A stretch of 64,000 bases of DNA from Mucilaginibacter limnophilus. GTDB taxonomy: Bacteria; Bacteroidota; Bacteroidia; Sphingobacteriales; Sphingobacteriaceae. The DNA is taken from the NCBI RefSeq assembly GCF_004005815.1, contig NZ_SACK01000002.1, forward strand, positions 868,001-932,000, given 5' to 3'. Of this stretch, positions 54,598 through 64,000 are shown piece by piece (position 1 is the first letter of the stretch; each line of letters opens with the position of its first letter). The translations under genes and the position numbers were made by a program. The notes under the pieces were generated by a model. The model saw only the letters and a program-made list of their open reading frames with translations. It did no database searches and was not told the DNA's origin.

Positions 54598-55596
54598 ATG
54601 GCTCAGGGTTCAAATTTTGTTGATTATGTAAAGATATGTTGCCGGTCGGGTCATGGTGGGGCCGGTTCTGCGCATTTACACCGCGATAAACATACGGCAA
54701 TGGGCGGTCCTGATGGCGGCGACGGCGGTCGTGGCGGGCATGTTATTATTAAAGGTAACGCCCAGCTTTGGACACTATTACACCTTAAATACCGCAAACA
54801 CGTAATAGCCGGCGATGGCGAACCCGGCGGCAGTGCACGATGCACAGGCAAAACCGGCCGCGATGAAATATTGGAAGTGCCGCTTGGTACCATTGCTAAA
54901 GATGCCGAAACCGGCGAGGTGGTATTTGAAATAACACAGGACGGGGAAACCAAAGTACTTACTCCCGGCGGTCGCGGCGGATTGGGTAACGAGCACTTCA
55001 AATCGGCCACGCAGCAAACGCCCCGCTTTGCGCAGCCAGGTGAGCCCGGGCAGGAAATCTGGAATATTCTTGAACTGAAGCTATTGGCAGATGTTGGTCT
55101 GGTAGGTTTCCCTAACGCGGGTAAATCAACGCTGCTTTCGGTAGTATCGGCTGCTAAGCCCGAAATTGCCGATTACGCCTTTACTACCATTGTGCCTAAC
55201 TTGGGCATTGTGTCGTATCGGGATAACAAATCGTTTGTAATGGCCGATATTCCGGGTATTATTGAGGGCGCTTCAAAGGGTAAAGGACTTGGGTTCAGGT
55301 TTCTGAGACATATTGAGCGCAACTCGGTGTTGTTGTTTATGGTACCTGCCGATACAACACGCACCATTGCCGAAGAATACAATATTTTATTAAACGAACT
55401 GGAAGAATACAATCCCGAACTGATGCATAAACCACGTGTACTGGCCATCACCAAAAGCGACATGCTGGACGAGGAACTAATGAACGAAATGAAGCAGGAA
55501 GTGCCAAAAGGTATTCCGTTTGTATTTATTTCGTCGGTAGCGCAAAAAAACCTGAATGAACTGAAAGACCTGCTGTGGCGGGCTATTAATAAATAG
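54598..55596 (+). CDS. obgE: Obg family GTPase
   Basis: A 332-residue ribosome-associated GTPase. The glycine-rich Obg fold is at about residues 1-155 ([22 protein letters not shown]), then the G-domain with [11 protein letters not shown] (G1), DIPGIIEGA (G3), TKSD (G4) and ISS (G5). It lacks the extra C-terminal domain of some homologues. It acts in late 50S assembly and growth control. Confidence 0.96.
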   Translation: MAQGSNFVDYVKICCRSGHGGAGSAHLHRDKHTAMGGPDGGDGGRGGHVIIKGNAQLWTLLHLKYRKHVIAGDGEPGGSARCTGKTGRDEILEVPLGTIAKDAETGEVVFEITQDGETKVLTPGGRGGLGNEHFKSATQQTPRFAQPGEPGQEIWNILELKLLADVGLVGFPNAGKSTLLSVVSAAKPEIADYAFTTIVPNLGIVSYRDNKSFVMADIPGIIEGASKGKGLGFRFLRHIERNSVLLFMVPADTTRTIAEEYNILLNELEEYNPELMHKPRVLAITKSDMLDEELMNEMKQEVPKGIPFVFISSVAQKNLNELKDLLWRAINK

Positions 55597-55598
55597 CA

Positions 55599-56447
55599 TT
55601 ACAAGCGCATATTAATACCTAACGTAAGCTCAACTCCATTGAATATTACATAATCTCGGTCGCGCAATATTTGGTAAATAGTTTCACGGCAGTTGAATTC
55701 ATCATGAATTTCAAGTGCAATTATTTTGGTGATGTCTAAAAACGACAGATCATTCTCAGGCTTAAATATTTCGGCTTCACTTCCTTCAATATCAATTTTT
55801 AAGATATCTATCTGGCTTAAATGATACTGTTTTATCAGTGTATTCAATGATATACCGCTAACGGCTGATGCATCAGTTTTTTTACCAGCGGTTACATTGC
55901 GCGACCACTCCAGTCCACCTCTAAAATCGTTTCCCAAATAAAGCTCTTCTTCGCTGTGCCATAAGGCAGCTTGTAAAAGGACTGTTTGTGTCGAGTAACT
56001 AAGCAGATTGCGCTGCAATTGACTGAAATTTCCCGGGTCGGGCTCGAGGCAAACCACCTTTGCGGCTGAAAAATATTCTAAAAGCTTAAGTGAGGTGAGA
56101 CCGATATTGGCGCCTGCATCCACTATGGTACTTACTTCAACGCTATTCGCTTTAGCACAATCAATAAGCGGCAGATATTCATTGCGGATATACACCTGTT
56201 GAAATACTTTGTTATCGGTAGTATTATTGCGAAGTCCAATTTTGTTCCCATTCTTGCTCAGCTGCAGTTCTATATCGTTTGTATCCCGCTCAAAGCCCAA
56301 ATGTTCTATATCTGTATAAAATCTACGTTCATCACGAAAGCTTTCGAAATCAGTGAGCACATTTTTAACACGATCTAGCGCTGCCCCGGTAAGGTAACCC
56401 ACTTTTTGTTTTCCGCTTAGTGTGGTTAAAAAATCTTTTAATTTCAT
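55599..56447 (-). CDS. FkbM family methyltransferase
   Basis: A 282-residue SAM-dependent enzyme with the FkbM signs VDAGANIGLTSLKL (SAM loop), CLEPDPGN and LKIDIEGSEAEIF. Such proteins O-methylate sugars or other small molecules. It begins 3 bases after the glycosyltransferase, in the same minus-strand unit, so it may modify the same glycan. Its stop is 2 bases from the end of obgE. Confidence 0.85.
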   Translation of the reverse strand: MKLKDFLTTLSGKQKVGYLTGAALDRVKNVLTDFESFRDERRFYTDIEHLGFERDTNDIELQLSKNGNKIGLRNNTTDNKVFQQVYIRNEYLPLIDCAKANSVEVSTIVDAGANIGLTSLKLLEYFSAAKVVCLEPDPGNFSQLQRNLLSYSTQTVLLQAALWHSEEELYLGNDFRGGLEWSRNVTAGKKTDASAVSGISLNTLIKQYHLSQIDILKIDIEGSEAEIFKPENDLSFLDITKIIALEIHDEFNCRETIYQILRDRDYVIFNGVELTLGINMRL

Positions 56448-56450
56448 AAG

Positions 56451-57572
56451 TCAGCCTACTAATTGCTTATACACTTCAAGATGCTGCTCAACAGAAGCTT
56501 GCCATGTAAAACGAGTTACCCTTTCTGCACCTTTTTTTATTAAGACAGTACGAAAATCATTCCGTGAGATGATAGCCTCTAACGTCGCGATGATATCTTC
56601 GCTATCACCTTGCCTGAAATATAAGGCTGCATCGGCTGCAATCTCAGGGAAACAACTGCTGTTTGGTAAAATCACCGGGCATTTAGCATTAAAAGCTTCA
56701 AGTATAGGTATGCCGAAACCTTCCTCAAGTGATGGAAATACCAAGCACAGTGCATTGGCATACGCCGCGGCAAGCTCGCTTTCGTAAGCGATGGGCAAAT
56801 GTTGTACATGATCAGTTATGCCAAGCTGCGAAAAAACATCTTTTTCATAAGCATCAAAACCGGCTGCCCCTGCGCAGAGCAGGGTAAGTTTGTTATCCTT
56901 TAAATATGAAGCTAACGACTTTATCAGCCAGATGAAATTCTTATAGTGCTTGCGTATGCCCACATACAAAAGATATCGTTCGGGTAGATTTATATTTTGT
57001 TTAAATGTAACTGATGCCTGATTGATACCATGATGGATAACAGATATCTTTTGCTCATCTATTTTAGGAAAATACTTTAATATCTGCGTTTTTGTATAAG
57101 CAGACACGGCTATAATATGATCGGCACGAGGAATGAGTTTGCGTTTCCAAAGCGTTTCATCAAGCAGATACTCATAATGATGATCATAATAATTCTCATG
57201 TATCATGTCGTGCACGGTAAGCACCAGCGGCTTTTTAGCGGGCAACGCGGTTACGAAATATGGATCATAATAAGTAGGATGAAACACATCGAACCTGCCT
57301 TTCTGCAAAGTGTCCAGCGTGGCCAGCCGTTCCTGTTTTACTATGATCTTTTCAACTCCTTTCTTTCCCGGAAAATTCGGACTGCGGTGTAAATTGCCAA
57401 GTCGGGTAAGTTTGCTGGCTGTAAGATTATCATTAGCCGAATAAAACTTCCGTGGCAGTGCACTAAAACCCTCGTGTGCACTTATACCGGTTATTATCTC
57501 AGCAAAATATTTGGATATACCACCATATGGCTGTTTACAAAATATCTGGTTATCAAATAAAATACGTTTCAT
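56451..57572 (-). CDS. Family 4 glycosyltransferase
   Basis: A 373-residue GT-B enzyme. The N-terminal half starts KRILFDNQIFCKQPYGGISKYFAEI, and the C-terminal sugar-nucleotide site is PSLEEGFGIPILEAF (the ExxxxxxxE motif). Donor and acceptor are unknown. Co-transcribed with the FkbM gene, presumably for a surface polysaccharide. Confidence 0.9.
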   Translation of the reverse strand: MKRILFDNQIFCKQPYGGISKYFAEIITGISAHEGFSALPRKFYSANDNLTASKLTRLGNLHRSPNFPGKKGVEKIIVKQERLATLDTLQKGRFDVFHPTYYDPYFVTALPAKKPLVLTVHDMIHENYYDHHYEYLLDETLWKRKLIPRADHIIAVSAYTKTQILKYFPKIDEQKISVIHHGINQASVTFKQNINLPERYLLYVGIRKHYKNFIWLIKSLASYLKDNKLTLLCAGAAGFDAYEKDVFSQLGITDHVQHLPIAYESELAAAYANALCLVFPSLEEGFGIPILEAFNAKCPVILPNSSCFPEIAADAALYFRQGDSEDIIATLEAIISRNDFRTVLIKKGAERVTRFTWQASVEQHLEVYKQLVG

Positions 57573-57676
57573 TCGGGTTTATGCCCGCAAGGTAAAAAAT
57601 TAATTGATGATTGGATAAGTTGCTTCATCTGCAAGTAAAAACACCGCTAACAACCCTTCACTATCTTGCAAATATG

Positions 57677-57684
57677 TAGCTTTG
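57677..57684 (+). promoter_or_regulatory. Bacteroidota -7 promoter element (TAnnTTTG) of gap
   Basis: TAGCTTTG, ending 4 bases before the ATG at 57689, again a nearly leaderless layout. Confidence 0.5.
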
Positions 57685-57688
57685 CCCA

Positions 57689-58690
57689 ATGAACATCGCC
57701 ATAAACGGTTTTGGCCGGATAGGCCGCATTTTTTTACGCAACATACTTACCCGCCCGGGTATAAACGTTGTTGCCATAAACGATCTTACCGACACCCATA
57801 CCCTTGCCCATTTGTTTAAGTATGATTCGGTTCACCGGGAATTTAAAGGCACGGTTCGTCATGATAATGAATACCTGATCGTCAATGATAAAAAGATAAA
57901 AGTACTCTCACAGCGTGAGCCTTCACAATTACCATGGAAGGAACTGGATATTGATCTGGTAATAGAATCCACAGGAAAGTTCACTTCCAGGCAAGGCGCC
58001 GAACAGCATCTGCAAGCCGGAGCCAAACAAGTAATTATTTCTGCCCCGGCAGGTGAAAAAGGTGTACCCACAGTAGTACTTGGCGTTAATGAGGCGGATA
58101 TTGACCTTTCATCGCCTATCCTGTCTAACGCTTCGTGCACCACCAACAACGTGGCTGCTATGGTAAAAATACTCGATGACAACTGGGGCATTGTTGATGG
58201 ATACATTACCACCGTACACTCTATGACGGGCGACCAAAACCTGCACGACGCTCCGCATAAAGACTTGCGGCGGGCACGCGCGGCGTCGGCATCAATCATT
58301 CCAACCACTACAGGCGCAGCCAAGGCCATTACCAATATTTTTCCGCATCTTGATGGTAAACTTGGGGGCGCAGGCATACGCGTACCGGTGTTGAACGGCT
58401 CACTTACCGATTTTACCTGCAGCCTGAAAAAAGAAACTACCGTTGAAGAGATCAACGCGGCATTTAAAAAAGCTGCTGCGGACGGCCTGTTGAAAGACAT
58501 CTTAGAATACACTGAAGACCCGATAGTTTCAACCGATATTTTAGACAATCCGCATAGTTGTATTTTCGACGCGCAGCTTACCTCAATAGTTGGCGAGTTA
58601 GTAAAAGTTGTTGGCTGGTATGATAATGAAATGGGCTACTCGAGCCGCCTGGCAGATCTGGTAGAAAAGATAAGCGCGATAAAGAAATGA
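57689..58690 (+). CDS. gapA: Glyceraldehyde-3-phosphate dehydrogenase (type I)
   Basis: A 333-residue glycolytic enzyme. NAD loop INGFGRIGRIFLRN at the start, catalytic Cys in LSNASCTTNNVA near residue 151, His in YITTVHSMTGDQ. The last bases overlap the GNAT gene (ATGA). Pgk follows further downstream, so glycolytic genes cluster here. Confidence 0.96.
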   Translation: MNIAINGFGRIGRIFLRNILTRPGINVVAINDLTDTHTLAHLFKYDSVHREFKGTVRHDNEYLIVNDKKIKVLSQREPSQLPWKELDIDLVIESTGKFTSRQGAEQHLQAGAKQVIISAPAGEKGVPTVVLGVNEADIDLSSPILSNASCTTNNVAAMVKILDDNWGIVDGYITTVHSMTGDQNLHDAPHKDLRRARAASASIIPTTTGAAKAITNIFPHLDGKLGGAGIRVPVLNGSLTDFTCSLKKETTVEEINAAFKKAAADGLLKDILEYTEDPIVSTDILDNPHSCIFDAQLTSIVGELVKVVGWYDNEMGYSSRLADLVEKISAIKK

Positions 58691-59121
58691 TAAAATTTAT
58701 TGGTGTTGAATATTTGCTTGATGTGCGGAATGAGGTATTGCGCGAAGGCCGGTTAAAGCCCGAAGAGTGCATTTTCCCTACCGATAAAATTGAAGGCGCT
58801 TTTCATTTAGGTTATTATGTTGATGATGAACTGGTGTGCATCGCATCATTTCATCCGCAAAGTTATGCTGAATTTCAGGGCACAGCCTACCAGTTGCGCG
58901 GCATGGCTACCATTGAGAAATATAGAGGACAAGGTTACGGCAACCAGCTGGTAAACTTTGCCATTGTATACCTGCGCGGCCAAAAGGCAAATTATGTATG
59001 GTGCAATGCCCGCAAAAAGGCAGTCAGGTTTTACATAAATTTGGGGTTCGAAATTGTTTCCGACGAATTTGACGTACCAGGCATTGGCCCGCACTATGTA
59101 ATGTATGTTAAAATACAGTGA
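58687..59121 (+). CDS. GNAT family N-acetyltransferase
   Basis: A 144-residue acetyl-CoA-dependent transferase. The acetyl-CoA motif is LRGMATIEKYRGQGYGNQLV, followed by VWCNARKKAVRFYINLGFE. The acceptor is unknown. It is translationally coupled to gapA. Confidence 0.85.
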   Translation: MIKFIGVEYLLDVRNEVLREGRLKPEECIFPTDKIEGAFHLGYYVDDELVCIASFHPQSYAEFQGTAYQLRGMATIEKYRGQGYGNQLVNFAIVYLRGQKANYVWCNARKKAVRFYINLGFEIVSDEFDVPGIGPHYVMYVKIQ

Positions 59122-59220
59122 AATATGTGCACTGTAAAACACCTTTTTGATTTTAAACGTTCGGATTTTGGAATAAAATGCTGATTTTGCGGCGCTCACA
59201 TTACAACGACATTTTTAAAT

Positions 59221-60411
59221 ATGAAAACTATCGATCAAATAAGCTTTGCCGGTAAAAAAGCCCTTATCAGGGTTGACTTTAACGTTCCTCTGGACGGCGA
59301 ATACAACATTACCGACGACAAGCGTATCACTGCAGCTTTGCCTACTATTAAAAAGATTTTAAAGGATGGCGGCGCGGTTATTCTTATGTCTCACTTAGGC
59401 AGGCCAAAAGATGGCCCGACCGAAAAATATTCATTAAAACACATTGTACCTCACCTGAGCGACCTGCTGGGCCAGCATGTTGACTTTGCTGATGACTGCA
59501 TTGGCGCCGAAGCTACTGAAAAATCAGCCGCGCTTGAGCATGGGGAAGTATTGTTGCTTGAAAACCTTCGTTTCTATAAGGAAGAAGAAAAAGGTGATAA
59601 AGATTTCGCTGAGAAACTGGCCAAACTTGGTGATATCTACGTTAACGACGCCTTTGGTACAGCGCACCGTGCCCACGCTTCAACTGCAATTATCGCTCAG
59701 TTTTTCCCTGAGGCAAAATACTTTGGTTACCTGATGGCAGCCGAACTTGATAATGCTGATAAAGTACTTAACGGCGCTGCAAAACCATTCACCGCAATTA
59801 TGGGTGGTTCAAAAGTGTCAGATAAAATCGAACTTATTGAAAGCCTGCTTTCAAAAGTTGATAACCTGATCATCGGCGGCGGTATGGCTTATACATTTGC
59901 TAAAGCAAACGGCGGCAGCATCGGTACATCACTGGTTGAGCTGGATAAGCTTGACCTGGCTACCAGTCTGGTACAAAAGGCGAAAGATAAAGGCGTTAAC
60001 CTGTTGCTTCCGTTAGACAATGTTATTGCCGACGCCTTTGCTAACGACGCTAACACCGGCGTTGCAAAAACCGGCGAAATACAAGATAACTGGATGGGTT
60101 TGGATATCGGTCCTGAAACTGTTGAAGCTTTCAGCAAAGTAGTTGCCGAATCAAAAACCATCCTTTGGAACGGCCCAATGGGTGTTTTCGAAATGGAATC
60201 GTTTGAAAAAGGAACCAGAGCTATAGCGGAGGCTGTGGTTAAAGTTACCGAAAATGGCGCATTTTCACTGATAGGCGGTGGCGACTCAGCCGCTGCGGTT
60301 GCAAAATTCGGTTTGGAAGACGAAGTGAGCTATGTATCAACCGGCGGCGGCGCCCTGCTTGAATATATGGAAGGTAAAGAGCTTCCGGGTGTAAAAGCTA
60401 TAAACGAGTAA
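59221..60411 (+). CDS. pgk: Phosphoglycerate kinase
   Basis: A 396-residue two-domain glycolytic enzyme. Signature [10 protein letters not shown] near residue 18, [25 protein letters not shown], the hinge [16 protein letters not shown], and the nucleotide site [13 protein letters not shown]. It ends in a terminator and closes the gap-GNAT-pgk group. Confidence 0.97.
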   Translation: MKTIDQISFAGKKALIRVDFNVPLDGEYNITDDKRITAALPTIKKILKDGGAVILMSHLGRPKDGPTEKYSLKHIVPHLSDLLGQHVDFADDCIGAEATEKSAALEHGEVLLLENLRFYKEEEKGDKDFAEKLAKLGDIYVNDAFGTAHRAHASTAIIAQFFPEAKYFGYLMAAELDNADKVLNGAAKPFTAIMGGSKVSDKIELIESLLSKVDNLIIGGGMAYTFAKANGGSIGTSLVELDKLDLATSLVQKAKDKGVNLLLPLDNVIADAFANDANTGVAKTGEIQDNWMGLDIGPETVEAFSKVVAESKTILWNGPMGVFEMESFEKGTRAIAEAVVKVTENGAFSLIGGGDSAAAVAKFGLEDEVSYVSTGGGALLEYMEGKELPGVKAINE

Positions 60412-60435
60412 CAGCAAAATATTGTTAATATATTC

Positions 60436-60462
60436 AAGGCAACCACTATGGTTGCCTTTTTT
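60436..60462 (+). terminator. Terminator of pgk
   Basis: AAGGCAACC (60436-60444) with GGTTGCCTT (60450-60458), then T-run. Confidence 0.9.
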
Positions 60463-60478
60463 GCTATTAATTAACCTT

Positions 60479-61168
60479 ATGAAATATCTTATCACACTAT
60501 TTTATTCACTTTTATTGCAATTACTACACTTAAGGCACAACAGAATCCTTCGGCACAGCAAATTGTAAATAGGTATGTTGAAGTACGGCGGCTAAAACTG
60601 GAAAAAAATAAAAACCTTAAAATTTACATTAAAGGTAGAAATGGAGAATCCGGCATATGTTTTTGAATATTTAATAATTAAGGATGCCTCAAAAAAATGT
60701 TATTATGAAAAAACTACTATAGGAGACAGTATCTGGACTCAAATATATATTAGGGGTGTTGCAGTAATGTTACACACAAACAAGGTGGATACATTACATA
60801 GTAAAATTGAATTGGAAGAACCGCATCTACAATCGCATATTTTACCTGATATGGAATTCGAAAAACTTGGATACAAACTGAACTTAATCGGCTTACATAA
60901 GTTCAAAAACTTCGACTGTTATGGAACTAAAATAACATCGCCGGCCGGGAAGGGAAAACAAATTTCTATAGTAAGAATACCGGATATCTTGTAATGATAA
61001 ATGACTTGGAAACAAACACCATATTTACTGATTATATGTTATATGGGGCTTGTCTGTATCCAAACAGAACGATTATTAAACTGTGTGATGGGCGAACAAT
61101 GGACCATATTAAGTAAAGAGGTTATAGTAAATCCGGAAGTAAATAATTCTTGGTTTGGTTTTAATTTT
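60479..61168 (+). pseudogene. Decayed secreted protein gene (LolA/outer-membrane lipoprotein-sorting-like)
   Basis: Pieces of one former gene in different frames. An ATG at 60479 opens MKYLITLF, then the next frame gives FIAITTLKAQQNPSAQQIVNRYVEV (the rest of a signal peptide and mature start). It continues in a third frame as MENPAYVFEYLIIKDASKKC to GTKITSPAGKGKQ, then in yet another as NTGYLVMINDLETN...LYGACLYPNRTI, with a last piece VIVNPEVNNSWFG. The order resembles Bacteroidota lipoprotein-sorting-like proteins. At least three frame breaks show it is not functional as read. Confidence 0.7.
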
Positions 61169-61315
61169 TATGTGCTGTTATTTCAAATAATGGCAAAAAA
61201 TAACTCTTTAAAAACATTTATTTAGTCATGTTGTTGCAGTATTGGTATAAAGAACGTAATGTAAGCATTGTGATTTTTTACTATTAAATTTTATCATTAT
61301 TCTAACTTTCAACTT

Positions 61316-61795
61316 ATGAAGAAAATTTTCTTATTAGCCGCAATCGCTGTTGTGCTTTCAGCAACACAAACATTTGCGCAATCAGCCTACAAAAACTCAT
61401 TTGGTTTGGGTATTGATTTTGGCGAGGGATCGACCCTTGTTGGCCCTACCTACAAGCATTTTTTTAATGGTAGAGATGCCGTACAGGCCGACCTGTTATT
61501 TGGTGGCGATGCCGTTTGGTTGGGTGGTTACTATCAATACCATCAATCATTTCCTGATGCAAGATCATTAAAATGGTACTTAGGTGTTGGCCCTCAACTG
61601 GCTTTTGTAGATGATGACTATTACGACAATAGCAGCACTTTTGTGTTTGTTCGTCCAATGGTTGGTCTTGACTTTAAAGTTCCGGGAGCCCCAATAGGTA
61701 TGAGCTTTGATTGGCGTCCAATGTGGCAATTAAACCATGACTCGGATTTTGAGCCGGCCCGCTTTGGCTTAAGCTTCCGTTATACCATTAACTAA
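61316..61795 (+). CDS. Small outer-membrane beta-barrel protein
   Basis: A 159-residue protein with signal peptide MKKIFLLAAIAVVLSATQTFAQ. Six to eight beta strands follow (NSFGLGIDFGEGSTLVGPTY, RPMVGLDFKVPGAPIGMSFD), ending in FRYTIN. The DDDYYDN loop may bind a metal. Function unknown. Confidence 0.75.
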   Translation: MKKIFLLAAIAVVLSATQTFAQSAYKNSFGLGIDFGEGSTLVGPTYKHFFNGRDAVQADLLFGGDAVWLGGYYQYHQSFPDARSLKWYLGVGPQLAFVDDDYYDNSSTFVFVRPMVGLDFKVPGAPIGMSFDWRPMWQLNHDSDFEPARFGLSFRYTIN

Positions 61796-61811
61796 ATTTA
61801 ATAAGGCATAT

Positions 61812-61846
61812 AAACAAAAAAGCCGCTTTAAGCGGCTTTTTTGTTT
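61812..61846. terminator. Bidirectional terminator
   Basis: AAAAAAGCCGCTT and AAGCGGCTTTTTT form an almost perfect palindrome serving both convergent genes; the stop of the EcsC gene lies at its edge. Confidence 0.9.
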
Positions 61847-62591
61847 ATATGTCCGGCGCATTTAAAACAGTGAGCGGACTAATTAACCGCATACGATAGC
61901 AGTTCATAGCTGTTTCGCCAAGTTTGGCTACCAGTTTATAGTTTACAACCGCGCCTACCGCCGCGCCGATAAACGGGATTAGTTGCGCCATCTTTGCCAG
62001 GTCAATATAATCGCGGTATTCCTGCTGAAAGGTGCGCCAGTCAAACTCATCGGCCGTATCAGGCAGCGTGCGGCTGTAGCCCTGCCAGGCAGCAATTTTA
62101 TTGTACACCTCGTTGCGACCTTTCTGACTACTAAACGCAAGCTGAAAAATGTATAGGATGTACAGCCGTTCTTTATAATCGCTCACATCATAACCGTACA
62201 AAGCAGCGATATCAAACAGCAGCTTTATTTTTATACCAATAAGTATCGGAAAATCGGCCAACCCCATCAATATGCCGCCCGCGCCGGTAATGGCTCCTTC
62301 CACCGAGGCGGTTTTTTGGTAAAACTCAATTTGCTGCCTAACCCGTGCTTCCCGAAGTTCTAACGATGCATCGGTTAACGGAGCAGTAGTGGTATACCTT
62401 GCGCCAAATAATACACCCTTCACCATTTTTTCAATAGCGACAGTAATGGCATTATGTACCTTTTCAGGGATAATCCCATTGATCTTGTCCTGCACGCCTT
62501 TCGCTATACGGCTGCCCAGCGATGGCTTTTGCTGCATACGGCGTTGCCAAAATTGTAGCTGTATGTGGGCTTGCTGTTCGTAGGTGTCCAT
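61845..62591 (-). CDS. EcsC family protein
   Basis: A 248-residue protein. It has a helical N-terminus (QQAHIQLQFWQRRMQ), the family glycine-rich membrane-like stretch EGAITGAGGILMGLADFPILIGIKIKLLFDIAALYGYD, and the C-terminal QLIPFIGAAVGAVVNYKLVAKLG. It is longer than the EcsC at 26643. Its role is unknown; it may sit at the membrane. Confidence 0.85.
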   Translation of the reverse strand: MDTYEQQAHIQLQFWQRRMQQKPSLGSRIAKGVQDKINGIIPEKVHNAITVAIEKMVKGVLFGARYTTTAPLTDASLELREARVRQQIEFYQKTASVEGAITGAGGILMGLADFPILIGIKIKLLFDIAALYGYDVSDYKERLYILYIFQLAFSSQKGRNEVYNKIAAWQGYSRTLPDTADEFDWRTFQQEYRDYIDLAKMAQLIPFIGAAVGAVVNYKLVAKLGETAMNCYRMRLISPLTVLNAPDI

Positions 62592-62624
62592 AGGTTATCA
62601 AATACACAGATAGACAATAGGTAT

Positions 62625-63002
62625 TTATGATAAACTGTTCTTAGATATTAGCCGGCAAAATGCTTTTCTTTCACCGTTTTCATTATTAAATGTGATATCT
62701 GTAATGCCAAAATATGTTTTTACCCGTTGAATATCGTTTTTGTTAACAAAAGTCTTTTTCCGACCTAAATCTCGAAATACTAAATCATTCGAAACGGGGT
62801 CTAAAAATAGCTCTTGCAGATGATAGTATCTCAATACACCAGCCACATGAAAGTGGATGAATGCAAACGATAAATAAACTAACCAGAAAAAAACTTCCCC
62901 TGAAAAAATCACAATTAAAAATGTACAGATGTGAACCAGTATAACCATGGTTGGAAACAGCGTTGCCAATATATAAGTATCGTCTTTGGTTAATTTTATC
63001 AT
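62625..63002 (-). CDS. Small membrane protein of unknown function
   Basis: A 125-residue protein with two hydrophobic segments (LATLFPTMVILVHICTFLIVIF and VFFWLVYLSFAFIHFHVAGVL) followed by a soluble tail. I use the ATG at 63002; the TTG at 63041 would add 13 residues. The start of the next gene is 119 bases away and divergent. Confidence 0.55.
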   Translation of the reverse strand: MIKLTKDDTYILATLFPTMVILVHICTFLIVIFSGEVFFWLVYLSFAFIHFHVAGVLRYYHLQELFLDPVSNDLVFRDLGRKKTFVNKNDIQRVKTYFGITDITFNNENGERKAFCRLISKNSLS

Positions 63003-63120
63003 ACAAGTGAAAGGCTTTGTAACAAATATATAAATAAGCAATTACCAAATAATTCACATACTTATATGTTCATACATTACAATAAATATACTACATTTAA
63101 CCAATCAATTAACCTGAATA

Positions 63121-64000
63121 ATGAAATCCAGCAAATTTGTAATTGTCCTGCTTTTATGCGGAATTAGCAGCGGTACCGCTCTCGCACAAAATACTGATCT
63201 CACAACACTCAACTTCACAGTTGAAGAAGCGCCCGAATGGACAGCCTTATTCAAGCGTACGTCCGGCTGGTTTGGCGCTGACGGCGTGTATTCTATTCCG
63301 CTTAACGGGAGCGACAAACCCGGAAACAATACAAAAACTTTGCTGCTGTTCAGCGATACCATGATTGGGGAGATAAAGGATGGTAAACCCCAGCCGGGTT
63401 ATACCATGGTGAACAATACTAATGCCTTTATTTCCGGTGAGCCAAAACCTGAGAATATTAAATTTAACTACCCGGTAGCTATAAACGGCAAGCCACTTAC
63501 AACATTCATTCCTAATACACCAAACACTCAGAAAGGCGAATATTACTGGCTGGGCGATGGTTTTGTGAACGAGACAAACGGTAAAGTTTATATTCATGCT
63601 TATCGTGTACGTAACGACAAGCCTGAAGACGTTTGGGCTTTTGAAGAAAAAGGTACTACGTTAATATCATTCCCGAAAAACAGCCAGCCGCCGTTTAAAG
63701 ATCAAAAACAAATGGATACGCCTTTCTTTATCGAGGGCAAAACTCCAACCGATTACGGTGTGTTGGGTTCAGCGGTGTTTGTAAATACAGAAAAGGCAGG
63801 TGCGCCCGCACCCGATGGCCATATATATGTTTACGGTACCCGTACCAAAAACAAAACCCTGCTTGTAGCGCGTGTACAGCCGAAAGACTATGAAGATTTT
63901 ACCAAATGGCGCTACTGGGATGGTACTGCCTGGAACACCGATATCAATAAAATTGCTGATGTTACCGACCGTGTATCGCACGAGTTAAGCGTTACACCAT
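63121..64000 (+). CDS. Secreted DUF5005/DUF4185-like protein, cut by the window edge
   Basis: The frame is open to the end of the window, so at least 293 residues are seen. A signal peptide (MKSSKFVIVLLLCGISSGTALAQ) is followed by RTSGWFGADGVYSIPLNG, TLLLFSDTMIGEI and MVNNTNAFI, a layout I link to the five-bladed propeller families DUF5005/DUF4185, which include putative glycoside hydrolases. The exact family is from memory. Probably a secreted or surface enzyme acting on polysaccharide. Confidence 0.6.
   Translation, partial: MKSSKFVIVLLLCGISSGTALAQNTDLTTLNFTVEEAPEWTALFKRTSGWFGADGVYSIPLNGSDKPGNNTKTLLLFSDTMIGEIKDGKPQPGYTMVNNTNAFISGEPKPENIKFNYPVAINGKPLTTFIPNTPNTQKGEYYWLGDGFVNETNGKVYIHAYRVRNDKPEDVWAFEEKGTTLISFPKNSQPPFKDQKQMDTPFFIEGKTPTDYGVLGSAVFVNTEKAGAPAPDGHIYVYGTRTKNKTLLVARVQPKDYEDFTKWRYWDGTAWNTDINKIADVTDRVSHELSVTP

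Noticed and set aside
60641-60994. A separate 117-residue gene
   Set aside because: Sequence before and after it in other frames continues the same protein pattern, so it is a piece of a decayed gene.

Overview
The window looks like a chromosomal segment of a Bacteroidota bacterium of the family Sphingobacteriaceae, most like Mucilaginibacter or Pedobacter; the genus is an inference from gene content, not a search result. Supporting marks are a gliding-motility lipoprotein GldD, a Bacteroidota-type putative porin, DUF3857 proteins, an E1 alpha/beta fusion of the 2-oxoacid dehydrogenase, the DUF177-rpmF-plsX-fabH-accB-accC operon, and several promoters with the Bacteroidota -7 element TAnnTTTG. 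Almost all of the sequence is ordinary housekeeping chromosome; no prophage, integron, CRISPR array or insertion sequence with a transposase is present.

Layout. 0-8.3 kb: two related small secreted proteins (the first cut by the window edge), then a minus-strand run with an outer-membrane porin, purine nucleoside phosphorylase and LpxK, a subtilase, and an ALDH7-type aldehyde dehydrogenase. 8.5-16.3 kb (plus): a large TPR protein, small accessory genes (MafI-like, FEKKY-domain, a secreted unknown), aroE-gldD, a metallo-hydrolase, a LolE-like permease, a lipoprotein, rbfA and an M23 peptidase. 16.3-23.7 kb: three DUF3857/transglutaminase-like proteins, aat and ruvC. 23.9-28 kb (mostly minus): HIT protein, greA, a 2-hydroxyacid dehydrogenase, a RelE/ParE toxin-antitoxin pair, EcsC, rsmA. 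28.2-35.8 kb (plus): pdxA, the fatty-acid operon, tatC, rpiB. 35.8-43.6 kb: an M28 peptidase, lutB, a RibD/DHFR-like reductase, a DUF4198 protein, a frameshifted E1 alpha/beta fusion and msrB. 43.7-51 kb: an OmpW-like protein, a riboswitch-like leader followed by nrdB-nrdA, a beta-barrel, a CWC protein and three tandem paralogous lipoproteins. 51-64 kb: ligA, tRNA-Arg(ACG), adk, obgE, a glycosyltransferase/FkbM pair, gap-GNAT-pgk, a decayed pseudogene, small membrane proteins, EcsC and the start of a secreted DUF5005/DUF4185-like protein.

The two signals most worth following are in the non-coding DNA. First, the class I ribonucleotide reductase genes are preceded by sequence that matches the 5' half and the 3' end of a cobalamin riboswitch, but the middle module appears to be replaced by a palindromic repeat. 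Second, the intergenic spaces hold many different palindromic elements. Several share one plan: each arm is a run of a short 7-10 bp word, the other arm is its complement, the word differs from family to family, and the element often sits directly against a stop codon. Some are nested inside each other, and two pairs of copies show compensatory base changes.
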